A stretch of DNA of 56,061 bases. Origin: Streptomyces sp. (GTDB lineage: Bacteria; Actinomycetota; Actinomycetes; Streptomycetales; Streptomycetaceae). Where the stretch lies: assembly GCA_013362785.1 (NCBI GenBank), contig JABFVM010000209.1, positions 1 to 56,061 on the forward strand. The letters are read 5' to 3'. The notes below the pieces were generated by a model. The model made no database searches. It saw only the letters and a program-made list of their open reading frames with translations, and was not told the origin of the DNA. How positions within the stretch are numbered: position 1 is the first letter of the stretch; each line of letters starts with the position of its first letter. Of this stretch, positions 29,409-37,663 are shown piece by piece. The translations under genes and the position numbers were made by a program.

Positions 29409-31226
29409 ATGTGCGGAATTGTCGGATACATCGGGAAGCGTGACGTTGCTCCTCTGCTGCTGGAGGGCCTGCAGCGGCTGGAGTACCGCGGCTACGACTC
29501 GGCGGGCATCGTCGTCACCTCCCCGAAGGCGACGGGCCTGAAGATGGTCAAGGCCAAGGGCCGGGTCCGCGACCTGGAGGCCAAGGTCCCGGCGCGCTTC
29601 AAGGGCACGACCGGCATCGCCCACACCCGCTGGGCCACCCACGGCGCCCCCTCCGACGTGAACGCCCACCCGCACCTGGACGCCGAGGGCAAGGTCGCCG
29701 TCGTCCACAACGGCATCATCGACAACGCCTCCGACCTGCGCCGCAAGCTGGAGGCGGACGGCGTCGAGTTCCTCTCCGAGACCGACACCGAGGTCCTCGT
29801 CCACCTCATCGCCCGTTCGCAGGCGGAGAAGCTGGAGGACAAGGTCCGCGAGACGCTGCGCGTCATCGAGGGCACGTACGGCATCGCGGTGATGCACGCC
29901 GACTTCAACGACCGCATCGTCGTCGCCCGCAACGGCTCCCCGGTCGTCCTCGGCATCGGCGAGAAGGAGATGTTCGTAGCGTCGGACATCGCCGCGCTGG
30001 TCGCCCACACGCGGCAGATAGTGACGCTGGACGACGGCGAGATGGCCACCCTGAAGGCCGACGACTTCCGCACGTACACCACGGAGGGCACCCGTACGAC
30101 GGCCGAGCCCACCACCGTGGAGTGGGAGGCGGCGTCGTACGACATGGGCGGCCACGACACGTACATGCACAAGGAGATCCACGAGCAGGCCGACGCCGTG
30201 GACCGCGTGCTGCGCGGCCGCATCGACGACCGCTTCTCCACCGTGCACCTCGGCGGCCTGAACCTGGACGCCCGTGAGGCCCGCCAGATCCGCCGCGTGA
30301 AGATCCTCGGCTGCGGCACCTCGTACCACGCGGGCATGATCGGCGCCCAGATGATCGAGGAGCTGGCCCGTATCCCCGCGGACGCCGAGCCGGCCTCCGA
30401 GTTCCGCTACCGCAACGCGGTCGTGGACCCCGACACCCTCTACATCGCCGTCTCCCAGTCCGGTGAGACGTACGACGTGCTGGCGGCCGTCCAGGAGCTG
30501 AAGCGCAAGGGCGCGCGGGTCCTGGGCATCGTGAACGTGGTCGGTTCGGCGATCGCCCGCGAGGCGGACGGCGGCATCTACGTGCACGCGGGCCCCGAGG
30601 TCTGCGTCGTCTCCACGAAGTGCTTCACGAACACGACGGTCGCCTTCGGTCTGCTCGCGCTCCACCTCGGCCGCACCCGCGACCTCTCGGTCCGCGACGG
30701 CAAGCGGATCATCGAGGGCCTGCGCAAGCTGCCCGCCCAGATCTCCGAGATCATGGAGCAGGAGGGCGAGATCGAGAAGCTGGCCCAGCAGTTCGCCGAG
30801 GCCCGCTCGATGCTCTTCATCGGCCGCGTCCGGGGCTACCCGGTCGCCCGCGAGGCCTCCCTCAAGCTCAAGGAGGTCTCGTACATCCACGCCGAGGCCT
30901 ACCCGGCCTCCGAGCTCAAGCACGGCCCGCTGGCCCTGATCGAGCCCGCCCTCCCCACGGTGGCGATCGTCCCCGACGACGATCTGCTGGAGAAGAACCG
31001 CGCCGCCATGGAGGAGATCAAGGCCCGCAGCGGCAAGATCCTCGCGGTGGCCCACCAGCCCCAGGAGAAGGCCGACCAGACGATCGTGGTCCCGAAGAAC
31101 GAGGACGAGCTGGACCCGATCCTGATGGGCATCCCGCTGCAACTCCTCGCCTACCACACGGCCTTGGCCCTGGGCCGGGACATCGACAAGCCCAGGAACC
31201 TCGCCAAGTCGGTGACGGTCGAGTAA
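29409..31226 (+). CDS. glmS: Glutamine-fructose-6-phosphate aminotransferase (isomerising)
   Basis: A 605-aa enzyme making glucosamine-6-phosphate from fructose-6-phosphate and glutamine, the entry to peptidoglycan and amino-sugar synthesis. The N-terminal Ntn glutaminase domain starts MCGIVGYIGKRDVAPLLLEG with the catalytic Cys2. Two SIS isomerase domains follow (ILGCGTSYHAGMIG; MLFIGRVRGYPVAREASLKL), and the C-terminus ends KSVTVE as in all GlmS. In S. coelicolor the gene at this position is one of two glmS copies. Its product is the signal that releases DasR, which fits the nearby dre site. Confidence 0.96.
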   Translation: MCGIVGYIGKRDVAPLLLEGLQRLEYRGYDSAGIVVTSPKATGLKMVKAKGRVRDLEAKVPARFKGTTGIAHTRWATHGAPSDVNAHPHLDAEGKVAVVHNGIIDNASDLRRKLEADGVEFLSETDTEVLVHLIARSQAEKLEDKVRETLRVIEGTYGIAVMHADFNDRIVVARNGSPVVLGIGEKEMFVASDIAALVAHTRQIVTLDDGEMATLKADDFRTYTTEGTRTTAEPTTVEWEAASYDMGGHDTYMHKEIHEQADAVDRVLRGRIDDRFSTVHLGGLNLDAREARQIRRVKILGCGTSYHAGMIGAQMIEELARIPADAEPASEFRYRNAVVDPDTLYIAVSQSGETYDVLAAVQELKRKGARVLGIVNVVGSAIAREADGGIYVHAGPEVCVVSTKCFTNTTVAFGLLALHLGRTRDLSVRDGKRIIEGLRKLPAQISEIMEQEGEIEKLAQQFAEARSMLFIGRVRGYPVAREASLKLKEVSYIHAEAYPASELKHGPLALIEPALPTVAIVPDDDLLEKNRAAMEEIKARSGKILAVAHQPQEKADQTIVVPKNEDELDPILMGIPLQLLAYHTALALGRDIDKPRNLAKSVTVE

Positions 31227-31253
31227 TTGGCCGCAGTGGCCGGACAACCAGAC

Positions 31254-31290
31254 GGCCCCCCGCGTGATGGCATCCATCACGCGGGGGGCC
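31254..31290. terminator. Perfect 17-bp-stem bidirectional terminator
   Basis: GGCCCCCCGCGTGATGG (31254-31270) pairs with CCATCACGCGGGGGGCC (31274-31290) around a 3-base loop. It lies 28 bp after the glmS stop, and its right arm includes the stop and last four sense codons of the convergent acetyltransferase. Confidence 0.92.
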
Positions 31291-31792
31291 GTTCTGATCG
31301 CCGCCACCGCGTCTCCCCGTCCTGCTCCTCCTCGGTCGCGGACAGCCCGGCCGCCGCGGCGACCGCCGCCGACGCCAGGTGGTCGGGGTGGACATGGGCG
31401 ACGACCGTACGGACCGAGTGCCGCCCGAGCCAGCCCACCAGCCCCCGCGCCGCCTCGGACGCGTACCCGCGCCCCTGCCACGCCGTACCGACCACCCAGG
31501 CGATCTCGGCACCGCCGTCCGCGCCGACCGTCGCCTGGACCGTGCCCACGAGACACGACTCGGCACGCAGCAACAGCACCCAGTTGCACCAGGAGACCGC
31601 CGGGTCGGGGGATCCGGCGACGAGACGCTCGTAGCGGGCACGCAGGTCGGGGGCGGAGTACGGGGCGCCGCCGATGAAACGGTGCAGCGCCGGGTCCGCC
31701 AGGACGGCGGCCATCTCCGCGGCGTACTCGACACGCAGAGGGAGAAGATCGAGCCGGTCGGTGGAGACGGGCTCGGCAGTTATACGAGGCAT
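31277..31792 (-). CDS. GNAT-family N-acetyltransferase
   Basis: A 171-aa acetyltransferase of the RimJ/L-like group. It opens with TDRLDLLPLRVEYAAEMAAV and carries the acetyl-CoA loop in AWQGRGYASEAARGLVGWL (about 107-125). The beta strand ARIAWVV-type (GGAEIAWVVG) precedes it. Substrate unknown. It converges on glmS; the shared terminator hairpin covers its final codons. Confidence 0.88.
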   Translation of the reverse strand: MPRITAEPVSTDRLDLLPLRVEYAAEMAAVLADPALHRFIGGAPYSAPDLRARYERLVAGSPDPAVSWCNWVLLLRAESCLVGTVQATVGADGGAEIAWVVGTAWQGRGYASEAARGLVGWLGRHSVRTVVAHVHPDHLASAAVAAAAGLSATEEEQDGETRWRRSERPPA

Positions 31793-31804
31793 ACGGAAAA
31801 TGAT

Positions 31805-31840
31805 TCAGCCGGTGGCTTCTTTTCTGAAGCCACCGGCTGA
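31805..31840 (-). terminator. Terminator downstream of tRNA-His
   Basis: TCAGCCGGTGGCTTC and GAAGCCACCGGCTGA form a perfect 15-bp stem with a TTTTCT loop. On the minus strand it stands 8 bases after the tRNA 3' end and is followed by a short T-run. Confidence 0.88.
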
Positions 31841-31848
31841 TCAATCAG

Positions 31849-31922
31849 GGTGAGTGACGGGACTCGAACCCGCGGCATCCTGGACCACAACCAGGTGCTC
31901 TACCAGCTGAGCTACACCCACC
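31849..31922 (-). tRNA. tRNA-His (GTG anticodon)
   Basis: A complete cloverleaf on the minus strand. The acceptor stem GTGGGTG pairs with CACTCAC, the D arm is AGCTCAGCTGGTAGAGC, and the anticodon arm is CCTGG-TTGTGGT-CCAGG with GTG at loop positions 3-5. The T arm is GCGGG-TTCGAGT-CCCGT. The extra 5' G (position -1) opposite discriminator C73 is the tRNA-His identity element. CCA is not encoded. Confidence 0.97.
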
Positions 31923-32038
31923 ATGCCCGGTTGTTGACTTCCGTGGAGTCCCCGACCGGCCGAGAAAAAGTGTACAGGGTCCGAAGGGGTGCTCGTGCAC
32001 GCCTTTTCGGGGCGCCCTGGCTCGCCCCCCTCGGACAC

Positions 32039-32641
32039 CTACTGAGCAGGCAGAACGTGCTTCGCGGCGATCGACTTCGCGGTGTCGGAGTCGGGGCCGG
32101 GCTGGGGCACGAAGATGGCTTCGCGGTAGTACCGGAGTTCGGCGATGGACTCGCGGATGTCGGCGAGCGCGCGGTGGTTGCCGTTCTTCTCCGGGCTGTT
32201 GAAGTAGGCCCGCGGATACCAGCGGCGCGCCAGTTCCTTGACGGAGCTGACGTCCACGATCCGGTAGTGGAGGTAGTCCTCCAGGGTCGGCATGTCACGC
32301 AGCAGGAAGCCGCGGTCGGTGCCGACGGAGTTGCCGCACAGCGGGGCCTTGCCGGGTTCCTTCACATGCTCGCGGACGTAGGCGAGGACCTGGTCCTCGG
32401 CGTCCTTGAGGGTCGTGCCGCCGGCGAGTTCGTCCAGCAGCCCGGACGCGGTGTGCATCTGACGCACCACCTCCGGCATCGTCTCCAGCGCCGAGTCCGG
32501 CGGGCGGACGACGATGTCCACGCCCTCGCCGAGGACGTTCAGCTCGGAGTCGGTGACGAGGGCGGCAACCTCGATGAGCGCGTCGTCGGACAGCGAGAGG
32601 CCGGTCATCTCGCAGTCGATCCACACCATGCGATCGTTCAT
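32039..32641 (-). CDS. orn: Oligoribonuclease
   Basis: A 200-aa DEDDh 3'-5' exonuclease that degrades 2-5-mer RNA and pGpG. The motifs are in order: MVWIDCEMTGL (Asp7, Glu9), the CGNSVGTDRGFL aspartate, and the NHRALADIRESIAELRYYRE His/Asp motif near the C-terminus. Length is typical. It is located directly downstream of adpA on the same strand, as in other streptomycetes, where ornA affects growth and differentiation. pGpG turnover also links it to c-di-GMP signalling. Confidence 0.96.
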   Translation of the reverse strand: MNDRMVWIDCEMTGLSLSDDALIEVAALVTDSELNVLGEGVDIVVRPPDSALETMPEVVRQMHTASGLLDELAGGTTLKDAEDQVLAYVREHVKEPGKAPLCGNSVGTDRGFLLRDMPTLEDYLHYRIVDVSSVKELARRWYPRAYFNSPEKNGNHRALADIRESIAELRYYREAIFVPQPGPDSDTAKSIAAKHVLPAQ

Positions 32642-32747
32642 GCGACCACCCTACGGCCGACGTCCGCCTATGTGGTGCCCCGCGTCGGCGCGGAGCCTAG
32701 GGCCGGTCCGGCGGATCATGCCGGCGTCGCGGGCCCTGGGACCCGAA

Positions 32748-32779
32748 ACGCCGGACGGGCCAAGGTGCCCGTCCGGCGT
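32748..32779 (-). terminator. Terminator between adpA and orn
   Basis: ACGCCGGACGGGC and GCCCGTCCGGCGT form a perfect 13-bp stem with a 6-base loop, 12 bases after the adpA stop. It suggests orn has its own promoter in the remaining ~100 bp. Confidence 0.8.
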
Positions 32780-32791
32780 CGCGAAGTCACG

Positions 32792-34039
32792 TCACATCCC
32801 GCTGCGCTGCCCCGGCAGGCTCGCGCGGCCGGCCGCGTAGGCCTCCCGGCCGTTGTCCGACGGCACCGCCAGGGACGCGGACGTGCCCAGGGCACTCGGC
32901 GCCGGGGTGCGGCGGGCCTGGAGCGGGACCGGGCCGCCCTCCGGGTAGGGCGAGGGCGGTGGGCCGGGCGGAGGCGCGGGCGGACCGACCGTGGGGTCGG
33001 TGTCCGTCGGCTTCTCGGCCTGCGGGCGCCGCGCCCGGTACGCGGCCCGGTACGCCGCCGGCGACGAACCCAGCTGGCGGCGGAAGTGGCCGCGCAGCGC
33101 CACCGGCGAGCGGAAGCCGCAGCGGCCCGCGACCTCGTCCACCGAGTAGTCCGACGTCTCCAGCAGACGCTGTGCCTGAAGCACCCGCTGGGTGATCAGC
33201 CACTGCAGCGGGGCCGAACCCGTCAGCGAGCGGAAGCGACGGTCGAACGTACGGCGTGACATGTACGCGCGTGCCGCCAGCGTCTCGACGTCGAACTGCT
33301 CGTGCAGGTGCTCCAGCGCCCAGGCGACGACCTCCGCGAGCGGGTCGGCGCCGATCTCCTCTGGTAAAGATCGATCGAGGTAGCGCTCCTGACCGCCGGA
33401 CCGGCGCGGCGGGACCACCAGGCGGCGGGCCAGCGCACCGGCCGCCTCGTTGCCGTGGTCCGTCCGCACGATGTGGAGGCACAGGTCGATGCCGGCGGCT
33501 GTGCCCGCCGATGTCAGTACGTCCCCGTCGTCCACGAAGAGCTCTCGTGGATCCACGTGCACCGACGGATAGCGCTTGGCCAGCGTCGGTGCGTACATCC
33601 AGTGCGTCGTCGCGGGACGGCCGTCCAACAGGCCGGCCGCGGCCAGGACGAAGGCGCCGGTGCACAGCCCGACTATGCGGGCGCCTTCCTCGTGCGCCCG
33701 GCGCAGAGCGTCGAGCGCGTCCTCCGGCGGCGGCGAGGTGATCGAGCGCCAGGCCGGCACGACGACCGTGCCCGCCCGCGAGATCGCCTCCAGGCCATGT
33801 GGTGCGGAGAGTTCCAGGCCCCCTGTGGTCCGCAGTGGGCCGTCCTCACCGCCGCACACCAGCAAGCGGTAGCGCGGTACGCCGGCGTCCTGGCGGTCGA
33901 TCCCGAACACCGACAACGGTATGGAACTCTCGAAGATGGGGCCGCCGCTGAACAGCAGCACCGCAACGATCTCCTTGCGGCGTCGCCCGGACAGCTTCCG
34001 GACCGCCCCTTCCGGCGCGGCAGTGGAGTCGTGGCTCAT
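32792..34039 (-). CDS. adpA: AdpA/BldH, central regulator of development and secondary metabolism
   Basis: A 415-aa AraC-family regulator. The N-terminal DJ-1/GATase-like domain starts at KEIVAVLLFSGGPIFESSIP and contains GLCTGAFVLAAAGLLDGR. The AraC dual helix-turn-helix is at about 235-330 (AARAYMSRRTFDRRFRSLTG; CGFRSPVALRGHFRRQLGSS). The proline-rich tail ends SLPGQRSGM. Codon 225 is TTA (33365-33367), the rare leucine codon read only by the bldA tRNA, just before the DNA-binding domain. The sequence is nearly identical to known AdpA proteins as I remember them. Its long upstream region probably integrates several developmental repressors. Confidence 0.97.
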   Translation of the reverse strand: MSHDSTAAPEGAVRKLSGRRRKEIVAVLLFSGGPIFESSIPLSVFGIDRQDAGVPRYRLLVCGGEDGPLRTTGGLELSAPHGLEAISRAGTVVVPAWRSITSPPPEDALDALRRAHEEGARIVGLCTGAFVLAAAGLLDGRPATTHWMYAPTLAKRYPSVHVDPRELFVDDGDVLTSAGTAAGIDLCLHIVRTDHGNEAAGALARRLVVPPRRSGGQERYLDRSLPEEIGADPLAEVVAWALEHLHEQFDVETLAARAYMSRRTFDRRFRSLTGSAPLQWLITQRVLQAQRLLETSDYSVDEVAGRCGFRSPVALRGHFRRQLGSSPAAYRAAYRARRPQAEKPTDTDPTVGPPAPPPGPPPSPYPEGGPVPLQARRTPAPSALGTSASLAVPSDNGREAYAAGRASLPGQRSGM

Positions 34040-34416
34040 ACTGCTAAGCCCCCCTCGGTGGTCGCGGCTCCTCGGTTGTGTCGCTCCTGCACGTTTCCCC
34101 TCGGTCCTGCACGAGTCCCCCGCCGTAGACAGTCAAGATCGAACTTACTGTGTCGCGTCGTGCCGGAGTGGCCGGTTCGGCACTCGGCACATTGTCGACT
34201 TGGCAACTTGGCGTGAAGCATTCGATCACGAAGCGTTGCACTCGCGGGGCGTGCAGGGAAGTGCGCCTTGTCGCAGTGGCCAATCCACGTAGGGTGCGCA
34301 GGGCCCTTGAGGCCCTTTCCGTGCAGGTGGAACGGGGGTTGGGGGGTGTTCTGGGCAGGGGATGCATGCACGCCAGAAGTTGGCTGAAAACCAACGCTCC
34401 CGTGCGCGGAAACCGG
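34040..34416. promoter_or_regulatory. Long adpA upstream region
   Basis: 377 bp without a credible gene, less GC-rich than its surroundings in places. TGGCCGGTTC (34169-34178) fits the AdpA-binding consensus TGGCSNGWWY exactly, and TGGCGTGAAG (34209-34218) fits at 9 of 10, 40 bp away. Autoregulation by AdpA is established in other species; here the sites are inferred. I found no other feature in this stretch. Confidence 0.55.
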
Positions 34417-34752
34417 TCAGCCGACCGGTGTATTTCCCCCACTGTGACGTCCGCCTCGATGAGCCCCGGTTCCGGTCCGATGATGGCGTCCGCGACGGGA
34501 CGGCGTCGGACCGTTGCGCACTTCGTCCTTCAACCGGGCCGCCTCGTCCCGCAGCCGCGCCGCGCCGCGTTCCGATTCGCGCAGCAGCAGCCGGCAGACC
34601 GCGGTCACGGCCGCGAGACCGAGGGCCGTACCGGTGGCGCCGGCCAGGGAGGTGCCGTACCAGAGCAGGACGACGGGGACCAGGACGCAGCTGAAGGCCG
34701 CCCACCGGACCACGGTGGTGCTGTCCGAGTAGGTGGTGCGGGGTCCGGTCAT
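34417..34752 (-). CDS. Small membrane protein with basic C-terminal tail
   Basis: A predicted 111-aa protein with two adjacent hydrophobic helices (WAAFSCVLVPVVLLWYGTSL; GTALGLAAVTAVCRLLL), then a charged stretch ESERGAARLRDEAARLKDEV that may form a coiled coil, and an Arg/Gly/His-rich end. It lies just upstream of adpA on the same strand but separated by the long regulatory gap. The starting ATG at 34752 is the only good option. Family not recognised. Confidence 0.6.
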   Translation of the reverse strand: MTGPRTTYSDSTTVVRWAAFSCVLVPVVLLWYGTSLAGATGTALGLAAVTAVCRLLLRESERGAARLRDEAARLKDEVRNGPTPSRRGRHHRTGTGAHRGGRHSGGNTPVG

Positions 34753-35088
34753 GGGTGCGTGCTCCCTGGGCTCCCTGGGCGGTGGATCACGGTGATCAAC
34801 GCCTGTTCGAGCGGTCGGTCACTGGTGCGGGGCCGCCCCGGGCAGGTGAACCGTGTGCAAACCGCCTGTACACCGCAGCAACCATTGCGTTACGGGCGTC
34901 CCCTCGTGCATGCTCCCTGGAACCCGCACCGACCGTGAGCGGGTATCTGGGCTAAGGAGGCGTGCCGCCGTACCCTTGGGGTATGGGGTTGGGAAGACCA
35001 TTCCCGGACACAGCTCCGCCGCACACTGCCGCATCCGTCGAGCTCCGCTCGCGGGCCCCCATATAAGGATCAATACGCCGAGACAGCC
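34753..35088. other. 336-bp intergenic region with an inverted repeat and a possible leader ORF
   Basis: GATCAC-G-GTGATC (34785-34797) is a perfect 13-bp palindrome about 35 bp upstream of the small membrane gene. An AAGGAGG sequence at 34954-34960 is followed by a 34-codon open frame (GTG 34962 to TAA 35066) that ends 22 bp before the stress-protein ATG. Nothing else stands out. Confidence 0.4.
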
Positions 35089-35616
35089 ATGGCCGGTCAC
35101 GAATTCTTCGAACCAGCGGACCGCAAGCGGCCCGTCGCCGACCCCACGGCGGCCGAGCCCCTGGCGGCGGAAGAGCCACGCCACTCCTGCGACCCCGCCT
35201 TCAAGCACGGCGTCGTAGTCGGCTTCGACGGCTCCACATCCAGTGAGCGCGCCCTCGCGTACTCCATCGGCATGGCCCATCGCTCCGGGTCGGGCCTGAT
35301 CATCGTCCACGTCGCCAACCGGCTGCCCACCACGGTGTGGGCCGGCTGCGAGCCACCGGTCTTCGTCGACGTACCGGACCACCGCACCGAGGTGCTCGGC
35401 CTCGAACTGGCCTGCGCGGACTATCTCGCCGAGGTGCCGTGGATCCTGGTCGAGCGCGGCGGGGACATCTGCCACGAACTCGAAGAGGTCGGGCGGGAGT
35501 ACGAGGCGGACGCGATCGTCGTCGGTTCCACGCACGGCATCGTCGGGCGGATCTTCGGCTCCGTCGCGGGGCGACTCGCCAAGCGGGCCAAGCGTCCCGT
35601 CGTTGTCATTCCGTAA
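35089..35616 (+). CDS. Universal stress protein (UspA domain)
   Basis: A 175-aa protein with a ~35-residue acidic leader and one Usp fold. The first strand and ATP-site aspartate are in GVVVGFDGSTSSERAL (about 42-57). The C-terminal nucleotide loop is GSTHGIVGRIFGSVAGRLAK, with the GS pair retained but spacing different from the G-2X-G-9X-GS pattern. It therefore may bind ATP weakly or not at all. It stands as a single gene. The leader is short and AT-containing (ATATAAGGAT at 35061), consistent with its own stress promoter. Confidence 0.88.
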   Translation: MAGHEFFEPADRKRPVADPTAAEPLAAEEPRHSCDPAFKHGVVVGFDGSTSSERALAYSIGMAHRSGSGLIIVHVANRLPTTVWAGCEPPVFVDVPDHRTEVLGLELACADYLAEVPWILVERGGDICHELEEVGREYEADAIVVGSTHGIVGRIFGSVAGRLAKRAKRPVVVIP

Positions 35617-35766
35617 CTCGCCGTTGCCCCTGGTGAGATGAGCCGTTCGGGACCTCGCCCTCCTTTCTGCGATGTGTGAATTTACTGGCGCGTAGAGGTG
35701 TTTGTGCCTTTGTGAAGGGCATATAACGCTCACCGCACAACTGCACATGCAAGAAGGGAGCCCGCC

Positions 35767-36327
35767 GTGGACAACGACGTCTCTGCGGGAAGCGGAATCA
35801 CCACCGTGGTCGGCCGACTCGCCCTTGGTATCACCCTGTTGGCCTTCGGCCTGGGGTACACCGAAGTGATCGACGGTGTGTCAGCCGCTGACGCCGTATC
35901 AATCGCCCAGTACGTGGGCGGCATAGCCCTCTTCGTCGCCGGCCTGATGGCCCTGCGCGACCGTGACTCCGCGAACGGGACCGCGTTCGTGGCGCTCGGC
36001 GCCCTCTGGTTCACCTGGGCCGTCTCCGCGGACGGCTCCGCCAATGCAGCCGGGTTGTTCCTGTTGCTGTTCGCCCTTGTGGCACTGTCCCTGACGCTCG
36101 CCGGTGGTGACCAGCTCGGTCAGGGTGCGTACGGGCTGTTCTTCGTCTCCCTGCTGCTCATGGCGATCGCCTCCTTCGCCGACAATGACGGCCTCACCAA
36201 GGTGGGCGGCTGGTTCGCCGTCGCGGCCGGGGCGGTGGCCTGGTACGCGGCGACCGCGGCGCTGGCCCACTGGCCGACCGCGCTTCCGCGACGCGCTGCG
36301 GGCCGGGGCGTGACGGCGACCGGTTAG
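35767..36327 (+). CDS. GPR1/FUN34/YaaH-like membrane protein
   Basis: A 186-aa protein with six hydrophobic segments (first ITTVVGRLALGITLLAFGLG, last FAVAAGAVAWYAATAALAHW). Size, helix count and the last two helices fit the acetate/succinate channel family GPR1/FUN34/YaaH, although the family NPAPLGL motif is not evident. The GTG at 35767 follows AAGGGAG. It is a single gene ending in a hairpin terminator. Alternative: an unrelated six-helix protein. Confidence 0.7.
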   Translation: MDNDVSAGSGITTVVGRLALGITLLAFGLGYTEVIDGVSAADAVSIAQYVGGIALFVAGLMALRDRDSANGTAFVALGALWFTWAVSADGSANAAGLFLLLFALVALSLTLAGGDQLGQGAYGLFFVSLLLMAIASFADNDGLTKVGGWFAVAAGAVAWYAATAALAHWPTALPRRAAGRGVTATG

Positions 36328-36368
36328 CTGCGCAGGCCGGGGGGTTGGGCGGCTCCCCGGCGATCCGA

Positions 36369-36408
36369 ACGGACCCCCCGTGACAGGTGGCATCACGTGG
36401 GGGTCCGT
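36369..36408. terminator. Hairpin terminator between convergent genes
   Basis: ACGGACCCCC-CGTGA pairs with TCACG-T-GGGGGTCCGT (one bulged T, 9-base loop), 41 bases after the YaaH-like gene. It resembles the glmS terminator in sequence (GTGA...TCACG inside a C/G-run stem). Confidence 0.85.
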
Positions 36409-36423
36409 CCTGTTGGGTGGCCT

Positions 36424-36468
36424 CTGCGGGTGCGTGGGGGCTTGTCGCGCAGTTCCCCGCGCCCCTGA
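36424..36468 (+). repeat. Dispersed extragenic repeat, copy 3
   Basis: CTGCGGGTGCGTGGGGGCTT followed by GCGCAGTTCCCCGCGCCCCT-GA, matching the copies at 18508 and 24719. It lies between a terminator and the 3' end of the sulfotransferase gene. Confidence 0.9.
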
Positions 36469-36488
36469 AGGGCGTTGCTCGACCGTCG

Positions 36489-37523
36489 CTACAGAGGTCG
36501 CCGTCCCTCCAACGCACGGGTGCCCGGCGCACAACTCTCTGTCAGTTCCGCCAGGTCCGTGGGCGACAGCCTGCTCGCGGAGCCGCGGCGGCCGTGGTCC
36601 AGCAGTGCCGATGCGGTGTTCAGCCACTGCTGTTGAGGGGGCACTCCGATGAACTCGGCCAGACGGGTGAGTTCTTCAATGGGTTTGTCGAGGAGGTTCT
36701 CGTAGGCGAGGGTGGTGCGTCGGGCGGTGGGGAGGGTGGACAGGAACTCCGTGCCGTCGGTGACGAGTTCGGACCACAGGGCGCCGAACCTCCGCAGAGG
36801 GAGGTCCCGGTCGCGTACGAGGGCGGGGTCGAAGCGGTCGTCGAGCAGCGGGGCCAGGTCGGCGGGCAGCGCGCGTACGTGCTCGGGGGTCAGGTCGGCG
36901 AAGCTGTCGATGCCGGCGTGTTCCTTGATCTCGCGCAGCAGGGTGATCGTGCGGTAGCCGGGGTGGCGGCTCATGGACAGGGCGCAGTCCGGCCCGTCCC
37001 TGTACATGTGCACGAACCTCGCCTCCGGGAACGCCTCCCGCAGCCCGGGTGCCCAGCCGGTCGAGTAACCGGACCGCTCCACGACCGCGCTTCGCCCGAA
37101 CCGGCCGCAGAGCAGGTCGAACAGGGCCCGGTGGTGCTCGGCGGCGGTGCGCTCGGGCCATCCGGGTACCGCCGCGCCGAGTTCGTCGAGGAGGCCGTCC
37201 GGGTCGTCGGTGAGGTGGGGCAGCACCATCAGGGAGAGCGCGGGGATTCCGGTGGTCTCCGCCGAGTACCTGCCGGGGCGGCGAGTGTAGAAGAACTCCG
37301 GGAGCGGCAGCCCGCTGCGGATCATCCGCTCGAAGTGCGGGGCGGGACGGAAGAGCGTCTGCCAGAACTCCTCACCGCTCACCTTGCCTTCGGGGAAGGC
37401 GGCGTCGCCCACGGAGGCCATGTACTCGTTGAGGCTCAGTACCTCCGGGTGGGCGTTGAGGATGCGTGACAGCGCGGTCGAGCCGCTGCGTCCCGTACCG
37501 ATGACGAAGGTCAAGGAACGCAT
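36489..37523 (-). CDS. Sulfotransferase-family protein (PAPS-dependent)
   Basis: A 344-aa enzyme of the sulfotransferase superfamily. The 5'-phosphosulfate loop is FVIGTGRSGSTALSRIL at the N-terminus. The 3'-phosphate region ARFVHMYRDGPDCALSMSRH lies near residue 180, with the conserved Arg and Ser. LAYENLLDKPIEELTRLAEF is the C-terminal family element. I chose the ATG at 37523, six bases after GGAGG; the ATG at 37529 is too close to it. Acceptor unknown (carbohydrate, lipid or a natural product). It is divergent from the alpha/beta hydrolase. Confidence 0.87.
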   Translation of the reverse strand: MRSLTFVIGTGRSGSTALSRILNAHPEVLSLNEYMASVGDAAFPEGKVSGEEFWQTLFRPAPHFERMIRSGLPLPEFFYTRRPGRYSAETTGIPALSLMVLPHLTDDPDGLLDELGAAVPGWPERTAAEHHRALFDLLCGRFGRSAVVERSGYSTGWAPGLREAFPEARFVHMYRDGPDCALSMSRHPGYRTITLLREIKEHAGIDSFADLTPEHVRALPADLAPLLDDRFDPALVRDRDLPLRRFGALWSELVTDGTEFLSTLPTARRTTLAYENLLDKPIEELTRLAEFIGVPPQQQWLNTASALLDHGRRGSASRLSPTDLAELTESCAPGTRALEGRRPL

Positions 37524-37543
37524 GGTCATCCTCCGTGGGCTGC

Positions 37544-37583
37544 CGTCCGATGCGCGTGCGGTCCGTCCGAAGCGCGTGCGGTC
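37544..37583. repeat. Two 20-bp tandem direct repeats in a divergent promoter
   Basis: CGTCCGATGCGCGTGCGGTC (37544-37563) is followed immediately by the same 20 bases with one change (T to A at position 7, 37564-37583). They lie between the sulfotransferase and hydrolase genes, where they could act as paired operators. Confidence 0.92.
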
Positions 37584-37663
37584 CAACTCTGCCCGGTCCG
37601 AGGGCTGCGTATCCGCCCCTCCCACGGCATGATCGAGACCGGCCGATCCTCCGGAGGTACTAC

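Noticed and set aside
29364..31844. 826-codon minus-strand open frame opposite glmS
   Set aside because: Shadow of glmS; low-complexity Arg/Leu/Gly composition.
34040..34416. Open frames of 100-plus codons upstream of adpA
   Set aside because: Poor third-position GC bias, no ribosome sites, no domains; better explained as regulatory DNA.
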